Source: Thermospira aquatica (GTDB lineage Bacteria; Spirochaetota; Brevinematia; Brevinematales; Thermospiraceae). From it: a stretch of DNA of 64,000 nucleotides. The notes beneath the pieces were generated by a model. It did no database searches. It had not been told where the DNA came from and saw only the letters and a list, made by a program, of their open reading frames with translations. Where the stretch lies: positions 496,001-560,000 of the forward strand of contig NZ_CP073355.1 in assembly GCF_023525255.1 (NCBI RefSeq), read 5' to 3'. Below, piece after piece: positions 1 to 8,652 of the stretch. The position numbers and the translations under genes were made by a program. Position 1 is the first letter of the stretch; each line of letters starts with the position of its first letter.

Positions 1-726
1 TTCATACTGGAGAAAAATCTTCACCACCTGCGGATCAATCTCTCGGATACGCACCCCCTCTTCTTGCTGATAAAGATGGAGGAAATGATTCATGAGAAGG
101 GGAATATCCTCTCTTCGTTGACGAAGAGGTGGCAAAGAGAGGGAAACCACATTTAATCGGTAGTAAAGATCTTCTCGAAACTTTCCCTCTTTTACATACT
201 GCCAGAGCTTACGGTTCGTGGCGGCAATCACACGCACATCCACAGGAATAGTCTCAAGTCCTCCAACACGGGAAATTGTCTTGTCCTCAATCACCCGAAG
301 CATTTTTGCCTGGAGAGAAAGAGACATCTCACTGATCTCATCAAGAAAAATCGTACCCTGATTGGCTAGCTCGAACTTCCCGATTTTTCGTTTTTGTGCC
401 CCGGTAAATGCTCCCTTCTCATAACCGAAAAGCTCACTCTCTAGAAGCATCTCTGGAATCTCGGCACAGTTTATTTTCACAAAAGGACCAAAATTTCTCC
501 GACTTAGCGCGTGGATTGCCTGGGCAAAAACCTCTTTCCCTGTCCCGCTCTCCCCTTCAATGAGGATATTCGCATTGCTTTTTGCTGCTTTTTCCGCCTG
601 TAAAAATGTTTGAATAATTGCCTTTGAATATCCCACCACACCGAGCTTTTCCATCGTATACGTGATACCCACCGCCTCTCTATCGGGCACAGGAAGATAG
701 GATTCTATGCCAGGTATAACCTCCAT
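1..726 (-). CDS. Sigma-54-dependent transcriptional activator, AAA+ domain (3' end outside window)
   Basis: The 242 visible residues are the central AAA+ domain of a sigma-54 (RpoN) activator. This ATPase remodels the closed RNA polymerase-sigma-54 complex. Visible motifs are Walker A GESGTGKE (residues 58-65), the sigma-54-contacting GAFTGA loop (105-110), Walker B GTIFLDE (124-130) and an arginine-finger segment FREDLYYRLNV. Only about 30 residues precede the AAA+ domain, so there is no receiver, PAS or GAF domain and no visible sensor input. The C-terminal part, where a Fis-type helix-turn-helix would lie, is beyond base 1. The start is the ATG at 726, preceded by AAGGAG. It lies on the same strand as rpoN, which fits a local sigma-54 regulon. 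The family is clear; its targets are not visible. Confidence 0.9.
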   Translation of the reverse strand, partial: MEVIPGIESYLPVPDREAVGITYTMEKLGVVGYSKAIIQTFLQAEKAAKSNANILIEGESGTGKEVFAQAIHALSRRNFGPFVKINCAEIPEMLLESELFGYEKGAFTGAQKRKIGKFELANQGTIFLDEISEMSLSLQAKMLRVIEDKTISRVGGLETIPVDVRVIAATNRKLWQYVKEGKFREDLYYRLNVVSLSLPPLRQRREDIPLLMNHFLHLYQQEEGVRIREIDPQVVKIFLQYE

Positions 727-760
727 GGTTTCTCCTTGACTGTAAAAACATCATTTATTC

Positions 761-788
761 ATTATACCACATTCTTAAAAAAAAGCAA
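761..788 (-). promoter_or_regulatory. Sigma-70-type promoter for the sigma-54 activator gene
   Basis: On the minus strand there is a -35 TTGCTT (788-783), a 16-base spacer and a perfect -10 TATAAT (766-761), about 35 bases upstream of the ATG at 726. Confidence 0.6.
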
Positions 789-819
789 GTGGGAAAACAA
801 AAAAGCAACGAAAACGAAC

Positions 820-2778
820 CTATCGTCGTCTGCTTCCCATGACTTTTTGAAGAGTTTCTTCCATCCCCTTGGCCTGTTCATAAGGTGAAATCTTTACCTG
901 ACTTCCTTCCCCGAGTGAAAAAGTCACAAACTGGAAATCACTTTTTACCTGGAGAACAGCGTTTTTAATCTTGATTTTTACCCCAGGATACACCGTTTTA
1001 CTTGCCGAAATCTTGGCTTCAGCAGCAAGCCCATCGATATATTTCTGGATCTCGGCAATCTGATCCTCTGTTTCTTGAAGGATTGTTTTGAGTTCGGTCT
1101 GTTTTGCCACAAGCTCATTGTAAAGAATTTCCTTGTCCGGAGGAAGAGGTCCACTGGCAAGAAGCATGGAATAGTTTGTAACCTGCTTATTGATATCGGG
1201 AAGTTGCTTTTTAATATTGTCTCTCTGCGTAATGAGTGTCATGAGTTTATCCTCTGCATCAGGATCAATCCCTGCCTCAAGAATCGTCTCCGCATAAGCC
1301 TCTGTACCCAAAAACTTCGCATTAATCTCCTGAAAAGCACGGATCCTTCCCCCTCCAATCTGAGAACGTCTTCCACCCTGACAAAAAACCCTTTTTTTGG
1401 AGCTGACATCGCTATGGAGTATGGCTTCCGTTACCACGATATCTCCTTCTGCTCGTATCGTGGCACGCTCAATAAATTTCGCATATAGATCCCCCCCGCA
1501 TACAATCTGAGCCTCATCCTTTCCCTGGATACCCTGTCTGACCACAAGATTGCCTTCAGCAGTGATATGTGCCTTGCCCACGTTCCCTTTGATCTCTACA
1601 TTTCCTCCCGCGTATACCTTAAAGGTATCATTGACATTGCCATAGACAACAACGTTCCCCGGGAAGTTGACATCTCCTGTACTTGGACCGACATCCCCCC
1701 GAACCTCATAAACCGGTTCTACGTTAATACGACCATTTTTAAATACTACCTGCCCGTTAATATCAGAAATAAGTTGGAGTCCATCGGGTGAAAGATGGTT
1801 GTTGTTTCCCGGAAGAAGGGGCACATCTTTTCCATCTCGAGCAGGCAGAACACGTCCAGTAATAGTTTTCCCTGGCTTCCCTTTCCCCGCGGGTTCTTTT
1901 ACGGCCAGGATCTGTCCAGCCACTACTGACTGTACCACATCAAGATCGTGAAAATCCACAGAACCATCTTCTTTCACTTTTACCACGGCCTTATCGCTAT
2001 CCGTTTTGAAATGGTAATGGATCTGGGCATCTTTCCCGTCCTCAGGATAATCTCCTTCTGCCACGATCACCGGCACATTGTACAACTCGTTTTCAAACGC
2101 CTGGGTAATAGCATCCTCTTTTACACCATAAAACACCTTCTTGGCTTTCAGAAGATTAATTACCTCATCGTTTTCAGGGAAACCCCCGCCCTTCTCTGGC
2201 CGGGTAACTACCATAAAGGCCTTCATTTCATCAGTAGAAATCTGAAAAGAGATCTTGGCATCTCCAGGCGTAGGACTGCGATCACCGATTTTTACCCACT
2301 GACCAGAGGCATTTTGAACAGCTTTCCGCAAAAGATTCTCGTCATACCCTGTTATGCCCTTATTGGCAAGAATCGCTTTTGCTACATCAAAATTAACAGA
2401 TTTTCCCTGCCCTTTGGGTGGGGTGACTTTTACCATGAGACTATGGGTTCTCGGTATGACATGAAAGGATCCATCCTCATTAGCTGAAAACTCCACTTCT
2501 GCCTCTCCAGCCCCTCCCAGAAGTTCTACACCAAGAGAAAGTGATTTCGTCTTTTTGACAAGGATTTTCATAGGCTTTCGACCAAAACCAAGAAAACCAC
2601 TTTTTCCCCGTTCAAGAATCTCATATTCCAGATTCAAGAGACTCGTATTCCAGAATTTTGCTGCCTCCTTCAACGCATCCTCGATAGAAAAAGCAAAAAC
2701 CTCCAGCTCTGCTGGCCCTTGATTTGCCGATGTTTCCATCACCTGATCATGTTCCAAGAGTTCTCTCAGTCTATCCAT
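820..2778 (-). CDS. FapA/DUF342 family protein with N-terminal Jag-N-like domain
   Basis: 652 residues. Residues about 25-75 resemble the Jag N-terminal domain (EVFAFSIEDALKEAAKFW, then a GFLGFGRKP loop). The middle is a FapA (flagellar assembly protein A, DUF342) repeat-rich beta domain full of GNV/GDV turns such as GNVVVYGNVNDTFKVYAGGNV, followed by a helical, probably coiled-coil stretch (about 510-590) and a short C-terminal beta region. FapA proteins are linked to flagellar assembly and polar localisation in some bacteria; the exact role here is inferred. The ATG at 2778 follows GGAGGG. The rpoN stop codon TAG runs directly into this ribosome site, so the gene is probably cotranscribed and translationally coupled to rpoN. 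The length is within the usual range for Jag-N/DUF342 fusions. Confidence 0.85.
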   Translation of the reverse strand: MDRLRELLEHDQVMETSANQGPAELEVFAFSIEDALKEAAKFWNTSLLNLEYEILERGKSGFLGFGRKPMKILVKKTKSLSLGVELLGGAGEAEVEFSANEDGSFHVIPRTHSLMVKVTPPKGQGKSVNFDVAKAILANKGITGYDENLLRKAVQNASGQWVKIGDRSPTPGDAKISFQISTDEMKAFMVVTRPEKGGGFPENDEVINLLKAKKVFYGVKEDAITQAFENELYNVPVIVAEGDYPEDGKDAQIHYHFKTDSDKAVVKVKEDGSVDFHDLDVVQSVVAGQILAVKEPAGKGKPGKTITGRVLPARDGKDVPLLPGNNNHLSPDGLQLISDINGQVVFKNGRINVEPVYEVRGDVGPSTGDVNFPGNVVVYGNVNDTFKVYAGGNVEIKGNVGKAHITAEGNLVVRQGIQGKDEAQIVCGGDLYAKFIERATIRAEGDIVVTEAILHSDVSSKKRVFCQGGRRSQIGGGRIRAFQEINAKFLGTEAYAETILEAGIDPDAEDKLMTLITQRDNIKKQLPDINKQVTNYSMLLASGPLPPDKEILYNELVAKQTELKTILQETEDQIAEIQKYIDGLAAEAKISASKTVYPGVKIKIKNAVLQVKSDFQFVTFSLGEGSQVKISPYEQAKGMEETLQKVMGSRRR

Positions 2779-2786
2779 ATGCCCTC

Positions 2787-4085
2787 CTATCGGTACTCCC
2801 TTCGAGCATGTGCAGGGGGAATCCCAAGTATCCCCCTGTATTTGGCAACCGTCCGTCTGGATACCTTTATCCCCTTGTTCTCAAGAATACTCACTATCTG
2901 TTCATCACTTAAGGGATCTGCCTTGTCCTCCTGAGCTACGATCTGGCGAATCATGTCATGAATACTCTTCGTAGAAACATCTTCCTGGGACACATTTTTT
3001 ACCGAAGCTGAAAAAAACTGCTTCAAAGGGATTACCTTTCCTTGAACCTGAATGTACTTATCTTTTACTACCCGGCTCACCGTGGATTCATGAATACCCA
3101 GTTCCTCCGCGATATCCCGCAAACGAAGGGGCTTCTGATAACGTGCCCCCTTAATAAAAAAGTCTTTTTGGTATTCAACCAGGGCATGAATTACGCGATA
3201 AACTATTTCCTTGCGGCTTTCCAGGTTTTCGATCAATGTTTTCGCGCTGTTTAGATTGTTTTTCAAAAACTTTTTGTCCTCTCGAGATAATTTCTCATTT
3301 TCTGCTAGTGAGAGATAATACTGATCCAACCGTACATCAGGAATATAGTATTCATTTAAACGAATAGAGATCTTATCCCCCTCAACATCGACAAACGCTT
3401 CAGGAATAATCGTCATCGCCGATTCTCCCCACCCAGTCACAGGCACAGGCTTGAGTTCTGCGAGGTTTTCAAGCACTTTTTGAAGGTTTTCCTCCGACAA
3501 CTTGTAATATTTTCTTATATGAGAATATAAACGTTTTTCGAGAAGATCGGGAACCTCCTTGAGTAAACGAGCCTCCAGACTCTCGGGACCAAAGGTCTCC
3601 TCCGCCTGAAAAACAAGAAACTCATGCACCCCACGTGAAGCAAGTCCCTCAGGATCAAGGCGCATAATCTTTTGCCGAATCTGTTCTACCTCTTCAAGGG
3701 TATAATCGGTCCCCTGGATGAGATCTTTCACATCCTGACGCAAAAAACCATTGGTATCTAAAGAGGTAAGAAGAAGCATGGCTATTTCTTCTTCTCTCTC
3801 ACTCCAACCCGCAAAATGGATTTGTTCACGCAGATGGTCAAGGAGGCCTTTTGTATCTGCTGCATTTTCAAAAACAAAATCGGGGGCTGTCAGAAAAGAC
3901 TGACGTTTTAATCGCCATTTTCCACCCTCTGGTACCGGATTTTCAAGCTTTATAAGGGGATTTTTTTCCGCTTCTTCTCTTAATTTCTCCCTGAGCTCCG
4001 GCAGAGGAAGCGTTAAAATCTCCATCTGTTGGACAAGCAGAGGCATCAAAATCTGGCGCTGATCCTGAATAAGTTGCTGTTTCAT
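2787..4085 (-). CDS. rpoN: RNA polymerase sigma-54 factor
   Basis: 432 residues from the ATG at 4085. The N-terminal activator-interacting region is Gln/Leu-rich (QQLIQDQRQILMPLLVQQME). The core-binding region follows, then a helix-turn-helix (LRDIAEELGIHESTVSRVV) and, near the C terminus, the RpoN box RRTVAKYRGILGIPPAHARR, which reads the -24 promoter element. Sigma-54 transcription needs an AAA+ activator like the one encoded at 1-726. The open frame extends 19 codons upstream to a TTG at 4142. I prefer 4085 because the family begins with this Gln/Leu-rich segment. No strong ribosome site precedes it, so the start is less certain than the identity. It lies upstream of the FapA-like gene with an 8-base gap. 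Confidence 0.93.
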   Translation of the reverse strand: MKQQLIQDQRQILMPLLVQQMEILTLPLPELREKLREEAEKNPLIKLENPVPEGGKWRLKRQSFLTAPDFVFENAADTKGLLDHLREQIHFAGWSEREEEIAMLLLTSLDTNGFLRQDVKDLIQGTDYTLEEVEQIRQKIMRLDPEGLASRGVHEFLVFQAEETFGPESLEARLLKEVPDLLEKRLYSHIRKYYKLSEENLQKVLENLAELKPVPVTGWGESAMTIIPEAFVDVEGDKISIRLNEYYIPDVRLDQYYLSLAENEKLSREDKKFLKNNLNSAKTLIENLESRKEIVYRVIHALVEYQKDFFIKGARYQKPLRLRDIAEELGIHESTVSRVVKDKYIQVQGKVIPLKQFFSASVKNVSQEDVSTKSIHDMIRQIVAQEDKADPLSDEQIVSILENKGIKVSRRTVAKYRGILGIPPAHARREYR

Positions 4086-4196
4086 TTTCTGCACAAAAAG
4101 TATGCCATATTTTTTATTTTTTTGCAAGTCTTTTAAAGGCAAGAAAAAAAATTTTCAGGTTTATATACCCTGAGAAAAACTTTTTTCTCCAACCAC

Positions 4197-4224
4197 TTGC
4201 AAAAAAATAAAAATGGTGTATAAT
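4197..4224 (+). promoter_or_regulatory. Sigma-70-type promoter for ppdK
   Basis: TTGCAA (4197-4202), a 16-base spacer and TATAAT (4219-4224) lie about 50 bases before the ppdK start, in the divergent rpoN-ppdK intergenic region. Confidence 0.65.
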
Positions 4225-4276
4225 GAAATCACGGGTTTTTGTATAAAAATAAAATATCATATAAAGGGAGGATTTT

Positions 4277-6973
4277 ATGGCTGAAAAACCAAAGTACGTG
4301 TACTTTTTCGGCGGCGGTAAAGCTGAGGGTAACGGTAAGATGAAAGACCTTCTGGGAGGGAAGGGAGCCGGTCTAGCCGAAATGACAAGCATTGGATTAC
4401 CAGTACCGGCTGGCTTCACTATTACAACAGAAGTATGTGAGCTCTATTACAAAAATAACAAACAATATCCTGAGGGTCTCAAAGAAGAGGTTGAAGAACA
4501 TCTCAAAAGATTAGAAAATCTTGTTGGAAAGAAACTGGGCGACCCTGAAGATCCTCTGCTTGTTTCTGTCCGCTCGGGAGCCCCCATCTCGATGCCTGGC
4601 ATGATGGAAACCATCCTCAATCTTGGTCTCAATGACAAGTCTGTTGAAGGCCTCGCCAGAAAAACAGGCAACCGTCGGTTTGCTCTTGATGCTTATCGCC
4701 GGTTTATCATGATGTATGGATCCATTGCCATGGATGTCCCGAGGGAAGAATTTGACAAGGCCTTCGATCACATTAAGGAAACCATGACAAGAAAACGCCT
4801 CAATATCCCTCGCGGACAAAAGGTTCAGGACACCGATGTGAATGAAGAAGAGCTCGAAGCTCTCATCAAAGAATTCAAAGAGATCTACAAGCACCATGTG
4901 AAAAAAGATTTCCCCCAGGATCCTCAAGAACAGTTATGGGGGGCTATCCATGCTGTGTTTGATTCCTGGATGGCTGACAAGGCAGTTACCTACCGCAAGG
5001 TGGAAAAGATCACAGGCATTCGTGGTACCGCAGTCAATGTGGTGCAGATGGTTTTCGGAAACAAAGGAGACACCAGTGGAACAGGGGTATGTTTTACCCG
5101 CGATCCAAGCACAGGAGAAAATACCTTCTACGGCGACTTCCTCCCCAATGCCCAGGGAGAGGACGTTGTGGCAGGTATTCGAACACCTCTCAAACTCTCG
5201 GAATTTGAACGCACAAATCCCACAGCCTATAAACAGCTTGTTGAGGTACGCAAGATCCTCGAAACACACTACAAAGACATGCAGGACCTCGAATTTACTG
5301 TGGAAGAAGGCAAACTCTACATGCTCCAGTGTCGAAGTGGAAAACGTACACCGATTGCTGCTTTCAAGATCGCCGTTGACATGGTAAACGAAGGCCTCAT
5401 CACCAAAGAAGAAGCAATCCTACGTATCAGACCTCAGGATATCGAGGGACTCTTCTACCCCATCATCGACCCCTCTCAAAAAGAAGAACTCAAGAAAAAC
5501 TTCATCGTCCAGGGTATCGACGCCGTTCCCGGTGCAGCAACAGGCCGCGTTGTGTTTACAGCCAAAGAAGCTGAAGAATGGGCTGCTAAGGGAGAAAAGG
5601 TAATCCTTGTTCGACACGAAACCAGTCCCGAGGATGTGGGGGGCATGCATGCTGCTCAGGGTATTCTCACCGCTACCGGTGGGAAAACCTCTCACGCAGC
5701 GGTGGTAGCTCGTGGTTGGGGTAAGTGTTGTATCGTTGGATGTGAACAGATGACTATCGATTATAATAAGGAAGAATTTCGTGTTGGAGATATTGTGGTG
5801 AAAAAAGGTGATGAGATCACCCTCAACGGAAGTACAGGAGAGGTTTTCAAAGGAGCCATGAAATTGATCAAACCCACACCTCCCGAACAGTATTACACCC
5901 TGATGAAGTGGTGCGACGAGATCCGAAGGCTTCGTGTACGCACCAACGCTGATACCCCTTATGATGCCCAGAACGCCCTTGAGATGGGGGCTGAGGGTAT
6001 TGGTCTCTGCCGAACAGAACACATGTTCTTTGATACTGAGGAGAGACGTCTCGCTATTCAAAGCATGATCGTTGCCGATACCTACGAACAACGTGTCAAA
6101 GCCTTGGAGAAGCTTTTACCCTTCCAGAGAGAGGACTTCATAGGAATCTTTAAGGTTATGGACGGGAAACCTGTGACTATCCGTCTCATTGACCCACCGC
6201 TCCATGAGTTTGTCCCCCATGGGTGGAACGGTCAAGAGGTTCTCGCCCAGAAACTCAAGATCCCTGTCGATAAGGTTCGCCAGAGAGTGGCACAACTCGA
6301 AGAAGCCAACCCCATGCTAGGACATCGCGGATGCCGTCTTGCCATCACGTATCCTGAAATCCTTGATATGCAGGTACGGGCTATCATCGAGGCTGCCTGT
6401 GAATGTACCAAACAAGGAATCAAGGTCTTCCCTGAGATCATGGTTCCTCTCGTCATGGACAAAAAGGAATTTGAAATCCTCGAGAAACGGATCCGTGAAG
6501 TAGCAGACAAGATTCTCGAAGAGAATAAAATGAAAATTGAATACAAAGTGGGTACCATGATCGAAGTTCCCCGGGCAGCTCTGCTGGCTGACAAGATCGC
6601 TGAAAAGGCAGAATTCTTCTCATTTGGAACCAACGATTTGACCCAGATGACCATGGGACTTTCCCGAGACGATGCTGGAAGATTTCTGCCAGATTATATT
6701 GATGAAAAGAAAACAGGGATCTTCAAAGCCGATCCCTTCCAATCTCTGGACCAGGAGGGAGTCGGCTTACTCGTAAAATGGGCTATCGAAAAAGGTCGTT
6801 CCACAAGACCAAACCTCAAGATAGGAATCTGTGGAGAACACGGTGGTGACGCCGCTTCAGTGAAATTCTGTCACAAAGTAGGCATGGACTATGTCTCCTG
6901 CTCTCCTTTCCGTGTACCTATCGCAAGACTTGCTGCAGCCCAAGCAACTATTGAAGAAAAAATGGGAAAATAA
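4277..6973 (+). CDS. ppdK: Pyruvate, phosphate dikinase
   Basis: 898 residues, full family length. It interconverts pyruvate + ATP + phosphate with phosphoenolpyruvate + AMP + pyrophosphate, at the glycolysis/gluconeogenesis junction. Domain order is an N-terminal ATP-grasp nucleotide domain (about 1-350), a swivelling phosphohistidine domain with TGGKTSHAAV (catalytic His473), and a C-terminal PEP/pyruvate TIM barrel with FGTNDLTQM and the catalytic cysteine in GICGEHGG (Cys852). The ATG at 4277 is preceded by GGGAGG at good spacing. It is a single-gene unit with its own promoter and a strong terminator at 6996-7028. No PPDK regulatory protein is adjacent. Confidence 0.97.
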   Translation: MAEKPKYVYFFGGGKAEGNGKMKDLLGGKGAGLAEMTSIGLPVPAGFTITTEVCELYYKNNKQYPEGLKEEVEEHLKRLENLVGKKLGDPEDPLLVSVRSGAPISMPGMMETILNLGLNDKSVEGLARKTGNRRFALDAYRRFIMMYGSIAMDVPREEFDKAFDHIKETMTRKRLNIPRGQKVQDTDVNEEELEALIKEFKEIYKHHVKKDFPQDPQEQLWGAIHAVFDSWMADKAVTYRKVEKITGIRGTAVNVVQMVFGNKGDTSGTGVCFTRDPSTGENTFYGDFLPNAQGEDVVAGIRTPLKLSEFERTNPTAYKQLVEVRKILETHYKDMQDLEFTVEEGKLYMLQCRSGKRTPIAAFKIAVDMVNEGLITKEEAILRIRPQDIEGLFYPIIDPSQKEELKKNFIVQGIDAVPGAATGRVVFTAKEAEEWAAKGEKVILVRHETSPEDVGGMHAAQGILTATGGKTSHAAVVARGWGKCCIVGCEQMTIDYNKEEFRVGDIVVKKGDEITLNGSTGEVFKGAMKLIKPTPPEQYYTLMKWCDEIRRLRVRTNADTPYDAQNALEMGAEGIGLCRTEHMFFDTEERRLAIQSMIVADTYEQRVKALEKLLPFQREDFIGIFKVMDGKPVTIRLIDPPLHEFVPHGWNGQEVLAQKLKIPVDKVRQRVAQLEEANPMLGHRGCRLAITYPEILDMQVRAIIEAACECTKQGIKVFPEIMVPLVMDKKEFEILEKRIREVADKILEENKMKIEYKVGTMIEVPRAALLADKIAEKAEFFSFGTNDLTQMTMGLSRDDAGRFLPDYIDEKKTGIFKADPFQSLDQEGVGLLVKWAIEKGRSTRPNLKIGICGEHGGDAASVKFCHKVGMDYVSCSPFRVPIARLAAAQATIEEKMGK

Positions 6974-6995
6974 CAAAACCCGAAGAAAACCCCAC

Positions 6996-7028
6996 GGGCT
7001 GTCTCAGGAGGTGAGGCAGCCCTTTTTT
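6996..7028 (+). terminator. Rho-independent terminator of ppdK
   Basis: GGGCTG-n-CTCA pairs with TGAG-n-CAGCCC, followed directly by TTTTTT (7023-7028), 22 bases after the ppdK stop. Confidence 0.88.
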
Positions 7029-7160
7029 ATGAAACATCCCCTCGAGAAATCTGCCGGCATTTCTCAACAACAATCCAGGAAAACTCTATGGTTTCACCCT
7101 ACGTGACAAAAGTGGCTCTCTTTTCCTCACATTCAGGAAACCCATCAAGATGGAGGTGAT
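7029..7160. other. Non-coding stretch between the ppdK terminator and the first repeat cluster
   Basis: No convincing gene, promoter or RNA is seen here. Open frames are short, lack ribosome sites and show no family resemblance. The whole interval 7029-7698 is gene-free; its recognisable content is the repeat cluster at 7161-7547. Confidence 0.5.
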
Positions 7161-7547
7161 AGCTATTCCCGTGTTGCCGTCATGACAAAATACCTTTTTG
7201 CTATTACCTTGTAGCAGTGGCATTCAAAACCAGGGCGCTTGCCGTCTCTCCAGCAAAAAACAGAAAATGGGATATTCCTTTATCGCAGTCTCATCCACGC
7301 TCATTCAAAAACTGTAAAATGGTAAGAGCTTTTTCTCTGAGTTCCCCACGAAACATGTAACCAGTGTTATTCACGTTCCTAAAGATGGAGAGTTTTGATA
7401 TTACTTTTTTGCAACGAGTTTTCCCCTGGCTCTTCCCTTCTCGCAGTTATCCTTTTTACATAAGCTCTTTCGCAGGAGAAGAAATCTCTCACGTGAGTTA
7501 TTACCTTTTTACAGTGATCCCTTTTCAAAACTGTAACAGGGAAAGAG
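7161..7547. repeat. Cluster of degenerate 20-bp interspersed repeat (about 7 copies, both strands)
   Basis: Degenerate copies of the same 20-mer as in the 19544-20025 array. Forward copies are at 7161-7182 (AGCTATTCCCGTGTTGCCGT), 7200-7219 (GCTATTACCTTGTAGCAGTG), 7271-7290 (GATATTCCTTTATCGCAGTC), 7428-7445 (GCTCTTCCCTTCTCGCAG) and 7496-7515 (GTTATTACCTTTTTACAGTG). Inverted copies are at 7310-7329 and 7528-7547 (AACTGTAACAGGGAAAGAGC). A weaker forward match lies near 7395-7413. Copies are more diverged and less regularly spaced than in the second cluster. Two forward/inverted pairs (7271-7329 and 7496-7547) could fold into hairpins. Confidence 0.7.
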
Positions 7548-7698
7548 CATCGTTGCTGGCAGGAAAAAAGCCCCGACATACCATCTCTGGAGACGAAGCC
7601 TACTACAAACCCCATCTCAACGAATTTTTTCACTTTCCCTGGAAAAATATTTCACTTATACGAGTATGATGCCGTATATTAAGTAAGGGAGGAAGCCT

Positions 7699-8646
7699 AT
7701 GAAAAAAATCGTAGGTGTGATGTTTGTGTTTTTTCTCTCAGGGTGTAATGTTCTTAGCGTGTTTAATATCACCGATCCGACAAAAGAAACAAACGTTGAG
7801 TATCTTCTGGGACTGGGAGAGTATTACATCCAGAATATGGAGTATGATAAAGCCTATCAGATGTATAGTCGTGCCGTAGAACTCGAACCGGATAACGCAA
7901 AAGCTCTCGAGGGTCAAGCAACCGCGGCTCTCTATAAAGAGATTCCTTTCACCAACGTGGTGCTCGCCATTGTGAAAAATAACAGCACCCTTATCCCTCA
8001 AAATGGTCTCTACCGGGCTGCTGGTCTCATATCATCCAACATGCTTACCATCATGCAGGGAAAAGCAAAAGGCCTTGATTCCAACGATGTGCAGATCAAT
8101 ACCGTTTTTTTCCTCATTGGAAACCTCTGGGCTGTGTTTCTCGAACTGGACAGTAACGGTAACGGCAACGTAGAAAACGATACCAGAGATCTCTTTATTC
8201 TCAACCAGGATTTCACCATTGAGAACAATACCACCAATCGCTCCTTTGTCGATCTGGCTCAAGCAGGTATCACCTTTCAAAGAAGACGCCCTCTCATCAT
8301 CAATCTTCTGGATTACAGCGATATTGCCCTGTCCAATATCCTGGGGCAACTCCAGAGCGAACAAACACGAGAGTTTTTTGCCTCTCTTACCAGTGGGTTC
8401 TCTGCCATTCGTTCCTCGGTAGAAGATGTGCTCCAGATGAGCGGTAGCGTCACCAATCTCCTCGGGAACAATGATCCTGATAGCATTACTAACCTTATTG
8501 GAGAAGGAGGATATGCTCCTGGAGACTACACTACTTTTACAAACGATCTTGCCAGTATCGGTATCACCAACTGGCTGGAACTTACCAATAGTTTTCCCGA
8601 TCTGGGTGGTGGCTTCGATGCGATAAGTAATTACTTTGGATTATAG
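7699..8646 (+). CDS. TPR-containing lipoprotein, function unknown
   Basis: 315 residues with a lipoprotein signal: MKK, a hydrophobic stretch and lipobox LSGC (Cys16). Residues about 30-85 form at least one and probably two tetratricopeptide repeats (LGLGEYYIQNMEYDKAYQMY, then A-VELEPDNAKALEG). The remainder shows no family I recognise. The ATG at 7699 follows GGGAGG. It is followed after 6 bases by a beta-barrel gene, and the pair looks like one exported unit: a TPR lipoprotein with an outer-membrane partner. A protein-protein scaffold or assembly role is a guess from the TPR only. Confidence 0.75.
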   Translation: MKKIVGVMFVFFLSGCNVLSVFNITDPTKETNVEYLLGLGEYYIQNMEYDKAYQMYSRAVELEPDNAKALEGQATAALYKEIPFTNVVLAIVKNNSTLIPQNGLYRAAGLISSNMLTIMQGKAKGLDSNDVQINTVFFLIGNLWAVFLELDSNGNGNVENDTRDLFILNQDFTIENNTTNRSFVDLAQAGITFQRRRPLIINLLDYSDIALSNILGQLQSEQTREFFASLTSGFSAIRSSVEDVLQMSGSVTNLLGNNDPDSITNLIGEGGYAPGDYTTFTNDLASIGITNWLELTNSFPDLGGGFDAISNYFGL

Positions 8647-8652
8647 GAGAAG

